From NCBI RefSeq assembly GCF_900111395.1, contig NZ_FOHV01000019.1, positions 1 through 49,303 on the forward strand: DNA of 49,303 nt, read 5' to 3'. This document shows, piece after piece, positions 1 through 8,994 of the stretch. Made by a program: the position numbers and the translations under genes. The stretch is from Thorsellia anophelis DSM 18579. Lineage in GTDB: Bacteria > Pseudomonadota > Gammaproteobacteria > Enterobacterales > Thorselliaceae. A model generated the notes under the pieces. It worked only from the letters and a program-made list of their open reading frames with translations, did not search any database and was not told the DNA's origin. Within the stretch, counting starts at the first letter, position 1, and each line of letters begins with the position of its first letter.

Positions 1-204
1 CTTGTTAAAGTATCTCCAAATCCCTACCGTACTATCAATGCCAAATAATTCACCAATGAGCTCCATTGTAATGACTTCGCTATCTGAAAGCTTTGGCTTG
101 AACCCTCTTGCTCTAAGAGGTCTATCGTATTCTTCCAGTATTTTATTTAAGCTATCGTCTATTTTAATAAAAGTATAGATGATATAATCTACTAATGATG
201 GCAT
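1..204 (-). mobile_element. IS transposase, N-terminal part (cut by window edge)
   Basis: A reading frame on the minus strand starts with ATG at 204 and stays open to the window edge, giving 68 residues. It begins MPSLVDYIIYTFIKIDDSLN and contains PKLSDSEVITMELIGELFGI, the conserved N-terminal segment of DDE transposases of the IS982/IS4-like group as I remember them. An AGGAG ribosome-binding site lies about 6 bases upstream of the ATG. Only the N-terminal domain is visible, so I cannot see the DDE catalytic residues or tell whether the element is intact. The IS family assignment is from memory of the motif and is less certain than the call as a transposase. Confidence 0.7.
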
Positions 205-802
205 GATTTTACTCCTAATTTTGATTCGTCTCTTAATTAGTTGTAAGTTATGCCATCTCCCTCCAAATTATGCAACAAAAAAGTCGAGCATCGCGTGTTC
301 TACTAAATCAGATAGCAGGTTACATAAATAATCAGTATACCTGATTTGCATCTTTAAATGCATTAGTAAAAAATTAACTAAGGTTCATTCAAATTATTAT
401 TTCCCCAGTTGTAACTATTATTTTTAATTTGAGTAGATAGTTATACTGGTAAACTGTCTGTTCAATATACTGTTTCAGTAGACGAAAGAATTTAGATTAA
501 ACTTTTTGTCTCATATAAGGGTTTAGTTGCGTTTTATTATGTAGCTGAATTGTAAGGAAATAGCCACCTGTTTCAATGTGGGTATTGAAAAAAATAATAA
601 AATAAATTGGGTTAATTTATGTTAAAAGTAGTAAAGAATAAATAGACCAGTGATTGAATCAATCTGAGTATTTTCAATTTAATCGCTAATTGATTAACCT
701 ATTAGTAAAAATAATGCGTTTGTGTAAGGGATATAAATTACTTGCTGAGATTGAAAATGTGTATAATTAAGATACAATTTTCTAATTAGGCCACACTGAT
801 TT
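205..802. other. Intergenic stretch between IS and mtlR
   Basis: About 600 AT-rich bases without a convincing gene on either strand. The first 80 bases or so probably belong to the IS end, but I could not identify a terminal inverted repeat without the other end. A TATAAT hexamer at 762-767, 35 bases before the mtlR start, is a plausible -10 element; no good -35 hexamer is placed 17 bases upstream. Confidence 0.4.
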
Positions 803-1393
803 ATGACAATAGATGTTGATTTTGAAAACCACATATTAGAAACGCTTAACTCAGGTAAATCAGTTGAGGAATTTTTAGATCATGCAGTTAAATTTATTGC
901 TGAAGTGACAACAAGACTTATCAGCAAAATATTTCGTAAAGATGATTATGCTATTCGTTATGCGATTGATCCGCTTTTTGGTGGAAATGGTCCATTATCT
1001 GAACTCGGTGTCAAGCTTAAATTGCTTTATGCCCTTGGTATCATTAATAGACAGGAATATGAAGACACTGATCACTTATTAGCGCTGTATGATGAAGTAA
1101 TGGATAAAACGTCTGATTTGATTTGTACAAACCATTCAAATCAAAGTTATCAGTTTACTGATGAAGAAGTGATTGCAATTTGTCATCAATTGAATTGTGT
1201 AGAAGTAAAACCCGTTTTATTTCAAAATGTGCATGGAAAAAATGATGACATCCATGATCATAACTTGCTTCAGATGCAACAGAAAAGAAATAGACAAGTG
1301 ATTAAATCAACCCTGGTGCTTTCTGTTTCAGCTTTAATTAGTCAACTGTATAAAAAACCAGCTGAAAAAATCTCACCCTTGCCTCAAATATAA
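803..1393 (+). CDS. mtlR: MtlR family mannitol operon repressor
   Basis: 196 residues, the same length as E. coli MtlR (195), and alignable throughout by eye. Hallmarks are FRKDDYAIRYAIDPLFGGNG (residues about 44-63), the LKLLYALGIINRQEYED segment and a C-terminal MQQKRNRQVIKSTLVLSVS helix. MtlR represses the mannitol PTS/dehydrogenase operon in enterics, apparently without a classical helix-turn-helix. In E. coli it is the third gene of mtlADR; here neither mtlA nor mtlD is next to it. The upstream neighbour is an IS fragment and the downstream one is hcp on the other strand. It may therefore be a relic of a deleted operon or act in trans. No strong Shine-Dalgarno is seen before the ATG. A strong terminator follows. 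Confidence 0.92.
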   Translation: MTIDVDFENHILETLNSGKSVEEFLDHAVKFIAEVTTRLISKIFRKDDYAIRYAIDPLFGGNGPLSELGVKLKLLYALGIINRQEYEDTDHLLALYDEVMDKTSDLICTNHSNQSYQFTDEEVIAICHQLNCVEVKPVLFQNVHGKNDDIHDHNLLQMQQKRNRQVIKSTLVLSVSALISQLYKKPAEKISPLPQI

Positions 1394-1435
1394 CTGATTA
1401 TAATAATATTCATTGCGTTTATTAAAGCATGATAA

Positions 1436-1486
1436 TTGATTCATCAGATCACTGCTTTGAATTAGATCTGGTGAATCAATTTTTTG
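1436..1486 (+). terminator. Rho-independent terminator of mtlR
   Basis: A 15-bp stem (TTGATTCATCAGATC at 1436-1450 against GATCTGGTGAATCAA at 1465-1479, one G-T wobble) with a 14-base loop is followed by a run of six T (1480-1485). It lies 43 bases after the mtlR stop and just before the 3' end of the convergent hcp gene. The T run favours the plus-strand direction. Confidence 0.85.
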
Positions 1487-1503
1487 GTTATTAGATGGTA
1501 TAT

Positions 1504-3138
1504 TTAAGCTACTAACATCTTCTTCATATCCGATTCAACATCAGATATGGCTTTAATACCATACTGATGAGTTAATATTTTAAGTAGGTTTGGAGTCAAA
1601 AATGCAGGCATTTGTGGACCTGTGTATATGTTTTTAACACCAAGAGAAAGTAGTGTGAGTAATACAACAATTGCTTTTTGTTCAAACCAAGAAAGTACAA
1701 TAGAAAGTGGTAAATCATTTACTGAACAACCCAGTTTTTCAGCCAAGTTTACTGCTAGCATAATGGCTGCAAATGAGTCATTACATTGACCAATGTCAAT
1801 TAGGCGAGGTAGCCCATTAATGTCTCCGAAAGCTTGGTCGTTGAATCTATATTTAGCGCATCCTAAAGTCAAAACCACGCAGTCTTTTGGCACGGATTGA
1901 GTAAACTCAGAATAGTAATCTCTGCCTACACTACGTCCATCACATCCTCCAACTAAAAAAGCATGGCGAAGTGATTTATCACCAAACATGGAGAGCAATG
2001 AATCACTTGCGCCTAGTAGAGTTTCTCTTCCGAATCCTACCGTAATGGATTCTTCTATTTCAGTTTGAGTGAATCCTATCATGGTTTTAGCTTGCTCTAT
2101 AATAGGAGAAAAATTATCATCAGTAATGTGCTTAACACCGGGCCAACCGACCATGCTTCTTGTCCAAATTCGGTCTTGATAGGCTCCTAAAGTTGGATCA
2201 ATAATACAATTAGAGGTCATTAAAATGGGACCAGGAAAACGCATAAATTCTCTTTGTTGCATTTGCCAAGCGCCACCATAGTTGCCTTTTAGATGAGTAT
2301 ATTGTTTTAATAGTGGGTAACCATGTGCTGGTAATAGTTCTCCATGGGTATAAACATTAATACCAGTTCCTTCAGTTTGTTCCAGGAGTAGCTTTAGGTC
2401 ATTTAAATCATGTCCTGATACTAAAATGGCTTTTCCTTTAGTCGGTTTACGATTGACTTCAGTTGGAATAGGATGGCCAAACGAGTTCGTCTCAGCAAGC
2501 TCCAAAAGTTGCATGATTTTGAAATTAAGCTGGCCTATAGCCATGGCATTATCTAATAACTCATTATCATTAGTCGGTGTTGAGCCAAGCCATGCAAGAT
2601 GTTTGACGATTTCAAAACTGAGTTCATCGCTGAATTGTCCAAGTGCTTGAGCATGTTCATAATACGCGGCTGCTCCCTTTAAACCATAGAGATTCAATAG
2701 TTGTAAACCCAAGGTATCTTTATTGATATGGCCTGTTGCATTAAAACTAAAATTGCTAGCTTGTTTACTCAAAGTGGCTACGTCATTACCTTTTAGGCTT
2801 AAATTAGCAAGAGGATGGTCAATATTTTTTCCTAATTGCTTGGCAAGTTCATCTCTTAATTGAGTTGCTTGGATAGCAAAACTGACAATTCTCTCAGGAT
2901 CAAAATTAACATTGGTTAATGTTGAAAAAAGTGCGAAGGGGATAAATCTTTGTGCATTTTCCGTTTCTAATTGTTGTGCTTTACCCTCAATGATCCATCC
3001 ACTTAAACCTGCAAGAACCGTAATGAGTAAATCTTGTAAATCTGATGTTTCAGCGGTTTTACCACAGACGCCTTTTTGGGATTGACAACCTGAACTTTCA
3101 GATGTTCTAACGGTTTGTTCACATTGAATACAAAACAT
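1504..3138 (-). CDS. hcp: Hybrid cluster protein (hydroxylamine reductase / NO reductase) Hcp
   Basis: 544 residues, close to the 550 of E. coli Hcp. The N-terminus MFCIQCEQTVRT has Cys3, Cys6, Cys18 and Cys25 in the enterobacterial class I spacing for the N-terminal iron-sulfur cluster. Later segments GHDLNDL, GGCDGRSVGRDYYSEF, CVVLTLGCAKYRF and GLPRLIDIGQCNDS carry the ligands of the hybrid Fe-S-O cluster known in this family. The enzyme is cytoplasmic and reduces hydroxylamine or nitric oxide during anaerobic nitrate/nitrite metabolism. AAGGAG (3148-3153) lies 9 bases before the ATG. In E. coli it pairs with the NADH reductase hcr; no hcr is adjacent here, so another electron donor or a distant hcr is implied. 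An FNR-like sequence lies upstream. Confidence 0.95.
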   Translation of the reverse strand: MFCIQCEQTVRTSESSGCQSQKGVCGKTAETSDLQDLLITVLAGLSGWIIEGKAQQLETENAQRFIPFALFSTLTNVNFDPERIVSFAIQATQLRDELAKQLGKNIDHPLANLSLKGNDVATLSKQASNFSFNATGHINKDTLGLQLLNLYGLKGAAAYYEHAQALGQFSDELSFEIVKHLAWLGSTPTNDNELLDNAMAIGQLNFKIMQLLELAETNSFGHPIPTEVNRKPTKGKAILVSGHDLNDLKLLLEQTEGTGINVYTHGELLPAHGYPLLKQYTHLKGNYGGAWQMQQREFMRFPGPILMTSNCIIDPTLGAYQDRIWTRSMVGWPGVKHITDDNFSPIIEQAKTMIGFTQTEIEESITVGFGRETLLGASDSLLSMFGDKSLRHAFLVGGCDGRSVGRDYYSEFTQSVPKDCVVLTLGCAKYRFNDQAFGDINGLPRLIDIGQCNDSFAAIMLAVNLAEKLGCSVNDLPLSIVLSWFEQKAIVVLLTLLSLGVKNIYTGPQMPAFLTPNLLKILTHQYGIKAISDVESDMKKMLVA

Positions 3139-3718
3139 AATGCTGCGCTCCTTTAAAAATTTTATTCTGGGGCATCACTTAAACTCATGCCGTTTATCAT
3201 TCAGATGCCATCTTAAACATTAAATGGAGCGAGTGTTAACGATTAGTGGGGTAAATTAGTTGTATTGTTGATATAAAGCAAGATCGCTTTGAATCTGTGA
3301 ATTGAATCACAAATGGGTTTAACATGCTGGTAATTAATTTTAAACATATTAGAAACAAACAAGATAGCTAATCGGAAATATTAATAAGAGATGGACTTTT
3401 TGTTAGCATTAAAGTGCGATGTTGAGTAATAGCATAGGATCCTACTAAATAGCCTGCATTGAAGAATTAAAAATAAAAGGATAAACTAGTCTATCGCTAA
3501 CTGACAGGTAAAATAAGTCGCCTGTTCAAATTGTAAAATTAAATTTCTTAATATTGTCATGCATTATTCTCGTCTAACTTTATTTTATGTTTTTTAGCTG
3601 ATAATGCGCATCTATCATTGATATAAATAACTGAATATACCCCATAATATCCAAGGGACAATACGAAGAATACTGGTGTTACTTCAATCCTTCCCGCTAA
3701 ATTGCAGAGTTTCAACTT
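3139..3718. other. Divergent intergenic region hcp / ABC exporter
   Basis: 580 AT-rich bases holding the promoters of both divergent genes. I see an 11-base palindrome AGATGCCATCT at about 3203-3213 that loosely recalls an NsrR half site, and an FNR-like box listed separately. A possible exporter promoter has TTGATA at 3618-3623 and CATAAT at 3643-3648, with a rather long 19-base spacer. No gene is evident. Confidence 0.35.
3268..3281 (-). promoter_or_regulatory. Possible FNR box upstream of hcp
   Basis: TTGATATAAAGCAA matches the FNR consensus TTGAT-N4-ATCAA at 9 of 10 defined positions. It lies 130 bases upstream of the hcp ATG. E. coli hcp is FNR-activated and NsrR-repressed, so the location makes sense, but I cannot place a good -10 hexamer at the expected distance. 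The match is by eye only. Confidence 0.35.
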
Positions 3719-5509
3719 ATGACAACTGAACTTGAAATAAATAAATCGAAAGATGTAGTGAAAAAAAACAATCGATTTACCTCTAGTTTTACTTTATTTA
3801 AGCAACTTGCGCCACTATTAAGGCAGGAACGAAAGTTGCTTATTGCTTGGTTAGTGGCATTAGCTGCCTCATCTACAGCTACTTTGATGATCCCTGCTGC
3901 AATGAAACAAATGATAGATAAGGGATTTACAGCAAGCACTGAAATTAATGAAGCTTTTGTAGGATTATTTATTGTGGCACTGTTTCTGGCTACTGCTACC
4001 GCATTAAGATTTTTATTTGTCTCTTTACTTGGTGAAAGAGTAGTGATGGGGCTTCGTAAAACACTGTATGCTCATCTAATAAAGCTCGATCTTGCTTTTC
4101 ATCATCAGAACCAAAGCGGTGAGTTAGTTTCAAGGCTATCTGCTGATAGTGAACTTATACGAAGTGTCATAGGCTCTAGCATGTCCGTAGCACTTAGGAG
4201 TTTAGTGACATTTATAGGTAGTATTACTTTAATGGTAATAACGCAACCTAAACTCGCTGCGATTGCTTTGTTAAGCTTACCAATAGCGATTTTACCAATT
4301 TTGTTAGGAGCAAAAAAAATTAGGAAAAAGGCGAAAAATAATCAAGATGAAGTTGCAGAAGCAAATTTGCATGCTGCAGAAACACTTTCATCTATCTATA
4401 CCGTTCAGGCCTTCACCAAAGAAGAGATAGAAATTAAACAATTTGGAATATCGCTTAATCACACTTATCAAGCTGCAAAAGCAAGGATCTCAGCTCAATC
4501 CTTAATTACAGCGTTAGCAATCACTTTAGTTTTTGGTGCAATTGTGTTCGTACTTTGGTTAGGGGCACATGATGTCGTAGCTGGCAACTTATCCGCTGGT
4601 AGTTTAGGACAATTTGTGATGTATGCATTACTTGCAGGGACATCTATAGGATCACTTTCTGAAATGTTTAATGAGTTACAAAGAGCTACAGGTGGCATGC
4701 AACGTATTAGCCACTTGTTAGCCCAAACGAATAGCCTACAGGAAGAGGGAAAATATACTTCAATTACTCAGGAAACAGCAGATTTACTAGTATTAGAGTC
4801 TATTTCATTTGCTTATCCAATTTATCCAGATAGACAAGTACTCAAAAATATCAGTATTACCATCAAATTAGGAGAAACAGTTGCTTTAGTCGGACCTTCT
4901 GGAGGTGGAAAAAGCTCTTTGTTTAATTTATTGATGCGGTTTTATGACCCAACAGATGGACGCATTTTATTAGGAGGTCATCCATTAGCTCAATGGCAAC
5001 TGCATGCTTTACGTAACCAATTTGCTGTTGTGCCGCAAAAACCTGATTTATTTGCAGCGAGTGTACGAGATAATATTGCTTATGGAGATCAAACTGCTTC
5101 TTTTTCAGCTATTGAAAATGCTGCAAAAGAAGCAGAAGCGATTGAATTTATCAATCAGCTACCCAATCAATTTGAAACACTTGTGGGTGAACGTGGTGCT
5201 CAGCTATCAGGTGGGCAACAGCAACGCATTGCAATTGCTAGGGCAATGCTAAAAAATGCACCGATACTATTACTTGATGAAGCTACTAGTGCACTTGATG
5301 CACAAAGTGAATATTTTGTGCAGCAGGGATTAGAGCGCTTAATGGCAGGTAAAACTACCATCATAATAGCACATAGACTCTCAACAGTATTAAAAGCAGA
5401 TAGGATCATTGTAATTGATAAAGGGGAGATAATTGAGCAGGGTAATCACGAATCACTAATGCAAAAAAAAGGACTTTATGCTGAATTCGCTCGCTTACAG
5501 TTGATGTAA
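3719..5509 (+). CDS. ABC exporter, fused permease/ATPase (MsbA/BmrA-like)
   Basis: 596 residues, the usual size of a half-transporter that works as a homodimer. The N-terminal half (about residues 35-320) has six predicted membrane segments, the first around LLIAWLVALAASSTATLMIP. The C-terminal ATPase domain has Walker A GPSGGGKS at about 392-399, the signature LSGGQQQR at about 495, Walker B ILLLDEATSALD at about 517 and an H-loop IIAHRLST. Such proteins export lipids, peptides or drugs; the substrate cannot be read from sequence. It resembles the BmrA-like group more than lipid A flippase MsbA by impression only. It stands alone, divergent from hcp, and no strong ribosome-binding site precedes its ATG. 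Confidence 0.88.
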   Translation: MTTELEINKSKDVVKKNNRFTSSFTLFKQLAPLLRQERKLLIAWLVALAASSTATLMIPAAMKQMIDKGFTASTEINEAFVGLFIVALFLATATALRFLFVSLLGERVVMGLRKTLYAHLIKLDLAFHHQNQSGELVSRLSADSELIRSVIGSSMSVALRSLVTFIGSITLMVITQPKLAAIALLSLPIAILPILLGAKKIRKKAKNNQDEVAEANLHAAETLSSIYTVQAFTKEEIEIKQFGISLNHTYQAAKARISAQSLITALAITLVFGAIVFVLWLGAHDVVAGNLSAGSLGQFVMYALLAGTSIGSLSEMFNELQRATGGMQRISHLLAQTNSLQEEGKYTSITQETADLLVLESISFAYPIYPDRQVLKNISITIKLGETVALVGPSGGGKSSLFNLLMRFYDPTDGRILLGGHPLAQWQLHALRNQFAVVPQKPDLFAASVRDNIAYGDQTASFSAIENAAKEAEAIEFINQLPNQFETLVGERGAQLSGGQQQRIAIARAMLKNAPILLLDEATSALDAQSEYFVQQGLERLMAGKTTIIIAHRLSTVLKADRIIVIDKGEIIEQGNHESLMQKKGLYAEFARLQLM

Positions 5510-5582
5510 TTAATAGATGCAGCATTGTATATGTCCATTTTTGATGTATTTACCTAAATCTTAAAAGTTGTTAAAGTTAAAC

Positions 5583-5738
5583 ATGGCTCAGAAATCAATC
5601 AATCAATCAATCAATCAATCTGCTTTTATGGGGGCTAAAGCTGATGGGAAAAAGTTACTATCATGTGTCCTCCTGATAAACTTGAATACTGAGGGTATCT
5701 CTAGGGGATTAACTGTTTATTGTATTGCTCTAAACTGA
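5583..5738 (+). CDS. Short ORF through a tetranucleotide repeat (doubtful)
   Basis: An ATG at 5583 opens a 51-codon frame that reads MAQK, then repeated SINQ encoded by the AATC tract, then 38 further residues containing a hydrophobic patch LLSCVLLINL, ending with TGA at 5736-5738. The SINQ-coding arrangement directly after a start codon is the one seen in Haemophilus phase-variable loci such as lic1A. With the present seven repeats the ATG is in the longest of the three downstream frames. Against it: no Shine-Dalgarno sequence, short length and no recognisable family. It may be the 5' end of a decayed contingency gene or chance. Confidence 0.25.
   Translation: MAQKSINQSINQSAFMGAKADGKKLLSCVLLINLNTEGISRGLTVYCIALN
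5593..5620. repeat. (AATC)7 simple sequence repeat
   Basis: Seven perfect head-to-tail copies of AATC. No other microsatellite of this kind was seen in the window. Tetranucleotide tracts of this length slip readily during replication and, in Pasteurellaceae, switch surface genes on and off. Here the tract lies between the exporter and a secreted Ig-like protein. Confidence 0.95.
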
Positions 5739-5800
5739 TTGATAGTTTCCTGATTGAAAAAACAATATATATCAATCCGTCTCGATTTGGTTGATTCAAT

Positions 5801-5858
5801 TTATCAAAAGTGCTTACATCTCTGCCCTAAAGGGTAAAGTTTTACGCACTTTTGATAA
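5801..5858. repeat. Inverted repeat, 13-bp arms
   Basis: TTATCAAAAGTGC (5801-5813) is perfectly complementary to GCACTTTTGATAA (5846-5858). The 32-base interior contains the palindrome CCCTAAAGGG. No T run follows on either side, so it is not an ordinary terminator. It could be a small palindromic repeat element or an RNA structure; I see no second copy in the window. Confidence 0.6.
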
Positions 5859-5864
5859 AACCGG

Positions 5865-5902
5865 AAAAAGTCATCAGATACCATTTCAAATGGCATCTGA
5901 TG
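5865..5902 (-). terminator. Terminator of the Ig-like protein gene
   Basis: CATCAGATACCATTT (5872-5886) pairs with AAATGGCATCTGATG (5888-5902), one wobble, forming a long hairpin with a tiny loop. On the minus strand it is followed by ACTTTTTC. It lies 40 bases past the stop of the minus-strand gene ending at 5942. Confidence 0.7.
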
Positions 5903-5941
5903 GGTAACGTTAGCATATACTACTATTAGAGTAATATACCA

Positions 5942-8215
5942 TTATTCAATTACCGTATAAGGGATGACTATGTTAAAATTTTTATATCGATATGTAATGG
6001 TCCCACTTGTAAGGAAGTTTCCGGCGGTGACATAACCAGAGTAGCTTATTGATACCCCTTGGCCATTAACTGTCCAAGTTCCATCTAATGCTGGAATACC
6101 AATAGGGGATATAAACTTTCTTCCGCCATCAAATAAAGCATAGGCTCTAAGCTGAGCCGTAGTTTGACGTTTGATTTCAAGTGGTGTAGGTTCAACTTCA
6201 ATTCCATTAACTTCCTCTAATGTACCTTCTATTGGTATCATATCCCCTGAACGATTAAAATTATCTTTTGGGGTCACTTCTAAAACAACTACCTTACCGG
6301 AGTGATATATCGGTGATGAGGTTGATGGGAATGGTACCACTCCAGAATTTACAACGACACCACTACCTATTACTGTAGTTTCATTCTGAATACGCCATAT
6401 ATAGGTTGACCTATCATTCGAATTCAATTTACCTCCATTATCAAAGTCATAGGTTGCACCTTGATTTTCAAAAAGAGAGAGTTCTCCATTTTCCATAATA
6501 CTAATCAGTTTTAAATTACGAATACTAGGTGGCAGAGCATCTACAATCACATCAATTGTTACCGTTTTTCCAATATAATTAAACGTAATAGATCCAATCG
6601 CTTCAGTGCTTAAACTTGGGTTTAGCCTGATATTGCCTTGGTTATCTACTGTTGCAATTGATTCATCAGTTGAAGCCCAATTGCCAAGTAAAGTAATATC
6701 GTCACTGCCAGACGTATATTTCGCTGTTATGCTCACAGGATAAGAATTTGTATCATTCAAAGTCAATTGAACAACTGTAGGTTCTGCAATAAATTCAGCA
6801 GTCTCGATGTTATCCGAAATTGAGACAGGTTTTCCTTCTCGATTAAACTGATCTTTAGGTAACATGTCTAACTTGAGTGTTAAACCAGATTGCTCAAGTA
6901 GCAATTTAGGTGAATCCGGAACCTTTCCTGACTCGATTATTTTATCACTGGCTAAAATATGTGATACGCCTTGTGCATCAATATAGCTCCAAGTATATTC
7001 AGAATTATCCTCTGCAATAGGATCACCCTTTTCATAAATATAAGTTGCAGAAACCGAGTTTTCTATATTCAGAGCATTACTAAATTTCAAATTTGAAATG
7101 TTTGATGGTTGTGTAAATTGATTATTTGTATTTTCTGATGTGGTAGTGACGGTATTCCCAACTACATAATAAGTAGAATTATTGCCAGAGCTCACTCTCG
7201 ATTCTTTCTTGATAGGGAGAACCGAAACAGAGTAGACCTTGGCTACATCTTCAATTGTTAGAACAGGGGATTGGGGATTTGATAGATAAACTGGATTTTG
7301 GAAATAGGCTTGTATTTCTGTTGTGCCGACTTCTCCCCACCAAAAACGTGATACATCTTCAAACTCATTTTCGCTATTTGCGATAAAATCATACTCAGCT
7401 GTTAATTGAAAACCAGTTAAAAAAGTACCTTTCATAATCAAATTTTCGATCCGGGGCCGAGATGGACTTTCCACGACCTCTTCCAAACTTGTATTTAGCG
7501 GTATTTCCTCTAAGCGTTTACCTTCATTCACGTAGGTTGGATAACCAGCTGAATCATATTTGTCCTGACCAAAAAAATATCTTATGTCCCATACTTTAAT
7601 TGGATAACCTATGTTAGGGTTACCTGTCGCTGTTATCGGTGAGTATGTAAAACCAATACGTTTCCCAATTGCAGATTCTGGAATACGTAGGCCATGAGTA
7701 TACGGACTTTGCTGCGATGTTCCAGGAGGAATGAGGTATATATTATTATCCAAGATGGTAGTCGATAAATCTTCCCAAGCTTTGATATTTTCCCATTCAT
7801 TCTCTCCAGGATCTAATGCGAACCATGCTAATTGTGATTCATGGTTCTGGGTCAAACAGAGGTCATTATCCTGATCTATAAGCATAAAAAATTGATCGCT
7901 TAAGTCAGAAGCTTCCATCTGCATTGTAGAAGTTTCTTCTAAACGCGATGTTTGACAAAAAATAGATGGAATAAACAGTTCAGAGCCACTTGTTAGAACT
8001 GGTAACTGATTTTCATCATAAAGAAATTGATTTGAAAGCGATAGATAAGCGCCAATAGATTCCATATAAGGCAGGTGTCCTATAATATTCTCTGCCTTTT
8101 TAGAAGAGCCTGATTTATTATTAGCTAACAATTCATGTGAAAAAGTCACAATCAATACAATAGATAAGAACAACGAAGTAATTAATTTATAGGGGGTATT
8201 GTGTGTTGAATTCAT
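5942..8215 (-). CDS. Large secreted protein with bacterial Ig-like domains
   Basis: 757 residues. A signal peptide is clear: a short polar start, the hydrophobic stretch LITSLFLSIVLIVTF, and a likely cleavage after HELLA near residue 31. The middle holds a bacterial Ig-like domain type 2 pattern (about residues 490-555: YPVSITAKYTSG, then WASTDESIATVDNQGNIRL). At least three modules of the form P-x-I-x-NL...G...Y.F occur (PRIENLIMKGTFLTG, ISNLKFSNALNIENS, PSIRNLKLISIMENG), and the same module ends the inverse autotransporter at 44041-45843. I compare it with secreted Zir-type (ZirS/ZirU) proteins of enterics, but from memory only. It has no barrel, so it probably needs a partner to reach the surface. 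AAGGA (8222-8226) precedes the ATG. Confidence 0.75.
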   Translation of the reverse strand: MNSTHNTPYKLITSLFLSIVLIVTFSHELLANNKSGSSKKAENIIGHLPYMESIGAYLSLSNQFLYDENQLPVLTSGSELFIPSIFCQTSRLEETSTMQMEASDLSDQFFMLIDQDNDLCLTQNHESQLAWFALDPGENEWENIKAWEDLSTTILDNNIYLIPPGTSQQSPYTHGLRIPESAIGKRIGFTYSPITATGNPNIGYPIKVWDIRYFFGQDKYDSAGYPTYVNEGKRLEEIPLNTSLEEVVESPSRPRIENLIMKGTFLTGFQLTAEYDFIANSENEFEDVSRFWWGEVGTTEIQAYFQNPVYLSNPQSPVLTIEDVAKVYSVSVLPIKKESRVSSGNNSTYYVVGNTVTTTSENTNNQFTQPSNISNLKFSNALNIENSVSATYIYEKGDPIAEDNSEYTWSYIDAQGVSHILASDKIIESGKVPDSPKLLLEQSGLTLKLDMLPKDQFNREGKPVSISDNIETAEFIAEPTVVQLTLNDTNSYPVSITAKYTSGSDDITLLGNWASTDESIATVDNQGNIRLNPSLSTEAIGSITFNYIGKTVTIDVIVDALPPSIRNLKLISIMENGELSLFENQGATYDFDNGGKLNSNDRSTYIWRIQNETTVIGSGVVVNSGVVPFPSTSSPIYHSGKVVVLEVTPKDNFNRSGDMIPIEGTLEEVNGIEVEPTPLEIKRQTTAQLRAYALFDGGRKFISPIGIPALDGTWTVNGQGVSISYSGYVTAGNFLTSGTITYRYKNFNIVIPYTVIE

Positions 8216-8994
8216 GTGATTTCCTTAGTGAATAAATATTACCGTACTCATTATTTTCCGATTTACACAAAAAGATTTACCGATTTATCAATCCACTACT
8301 TAGTGAAAAATTTGTGCAAATATTTTAAGACATCCTTGCCCTCTGAATTCAAAGGTGAAATATTGAATTTACAAATAACGTTATAGAGATTATTTGTATA
8401 GTTGCAGATTTCAGCGTTATTTTATGATTTAAATTATTATGAATGAACTAAAGATTGGATTTTAAATGTTTATTTATTATTCTCATACCCCATTGCTGTA
8501 ATGTTCCGTAAATATTGCTTTTTTTAAGTAAATTTTATTGATAATTATTGATTTTAGTGTTATCTGGTCGGGTAACTAAAGCGTTACCATTTCTCAATTA
8601 TTTGAATGGGACTCTTGTATCTTAAGTACGCTAATAAATTAAGGGAATCGAATCAGCATTCTATTTGTTATCAAATTTAAAGTTTAATAAGTATAATGTG
8701 CTCTTCGTGTAATTTATTGGAATAGTTATTTAAATTCAAAGAGCATAGCACGATAATTGATCGGCTTGTTTACTCAAATTTTTATTCAAGCATATTAGAT
8801 GTAGAGAGTTGGCATATTAATTCGCTCAACTAATGGTATGTTGTAGAAATTAAATAGATACAGGACCAGGGTTAACGTTTTAGAATGTCAAAAAATATTT
8901 TTTGTTAGTAAGTGTTTGTTAATAAAATGTAATAGTGTATTCAATAATCCTAGTCATCATATTGACAATAGCGTCAATGTTTATTCTTTTTTAC
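8216..8994. other. AT-rich intergenic region upstream of the Ig-like gene
   Basis: Nearly 800 bases without a supportable gene. Two direct copies of CCGATTTA (8258-8265 and 8280-8287) are spaced 22 bases apart, about two helical turns, roughly 45-70 bases upstream of the Ig-like gene start, and might bind a regulator. A TATAAT at 8692-8697 has no matching -35. Confidence 0.4.

Noticed and set aside
3203-3213. AGATGCCATCT palindrome as an NsrR operator of hcp
   Set aside because: It resembles only one half of the NsrR consensus and the partner half site at the required spacing is missing, so I list it only as a palindrome.
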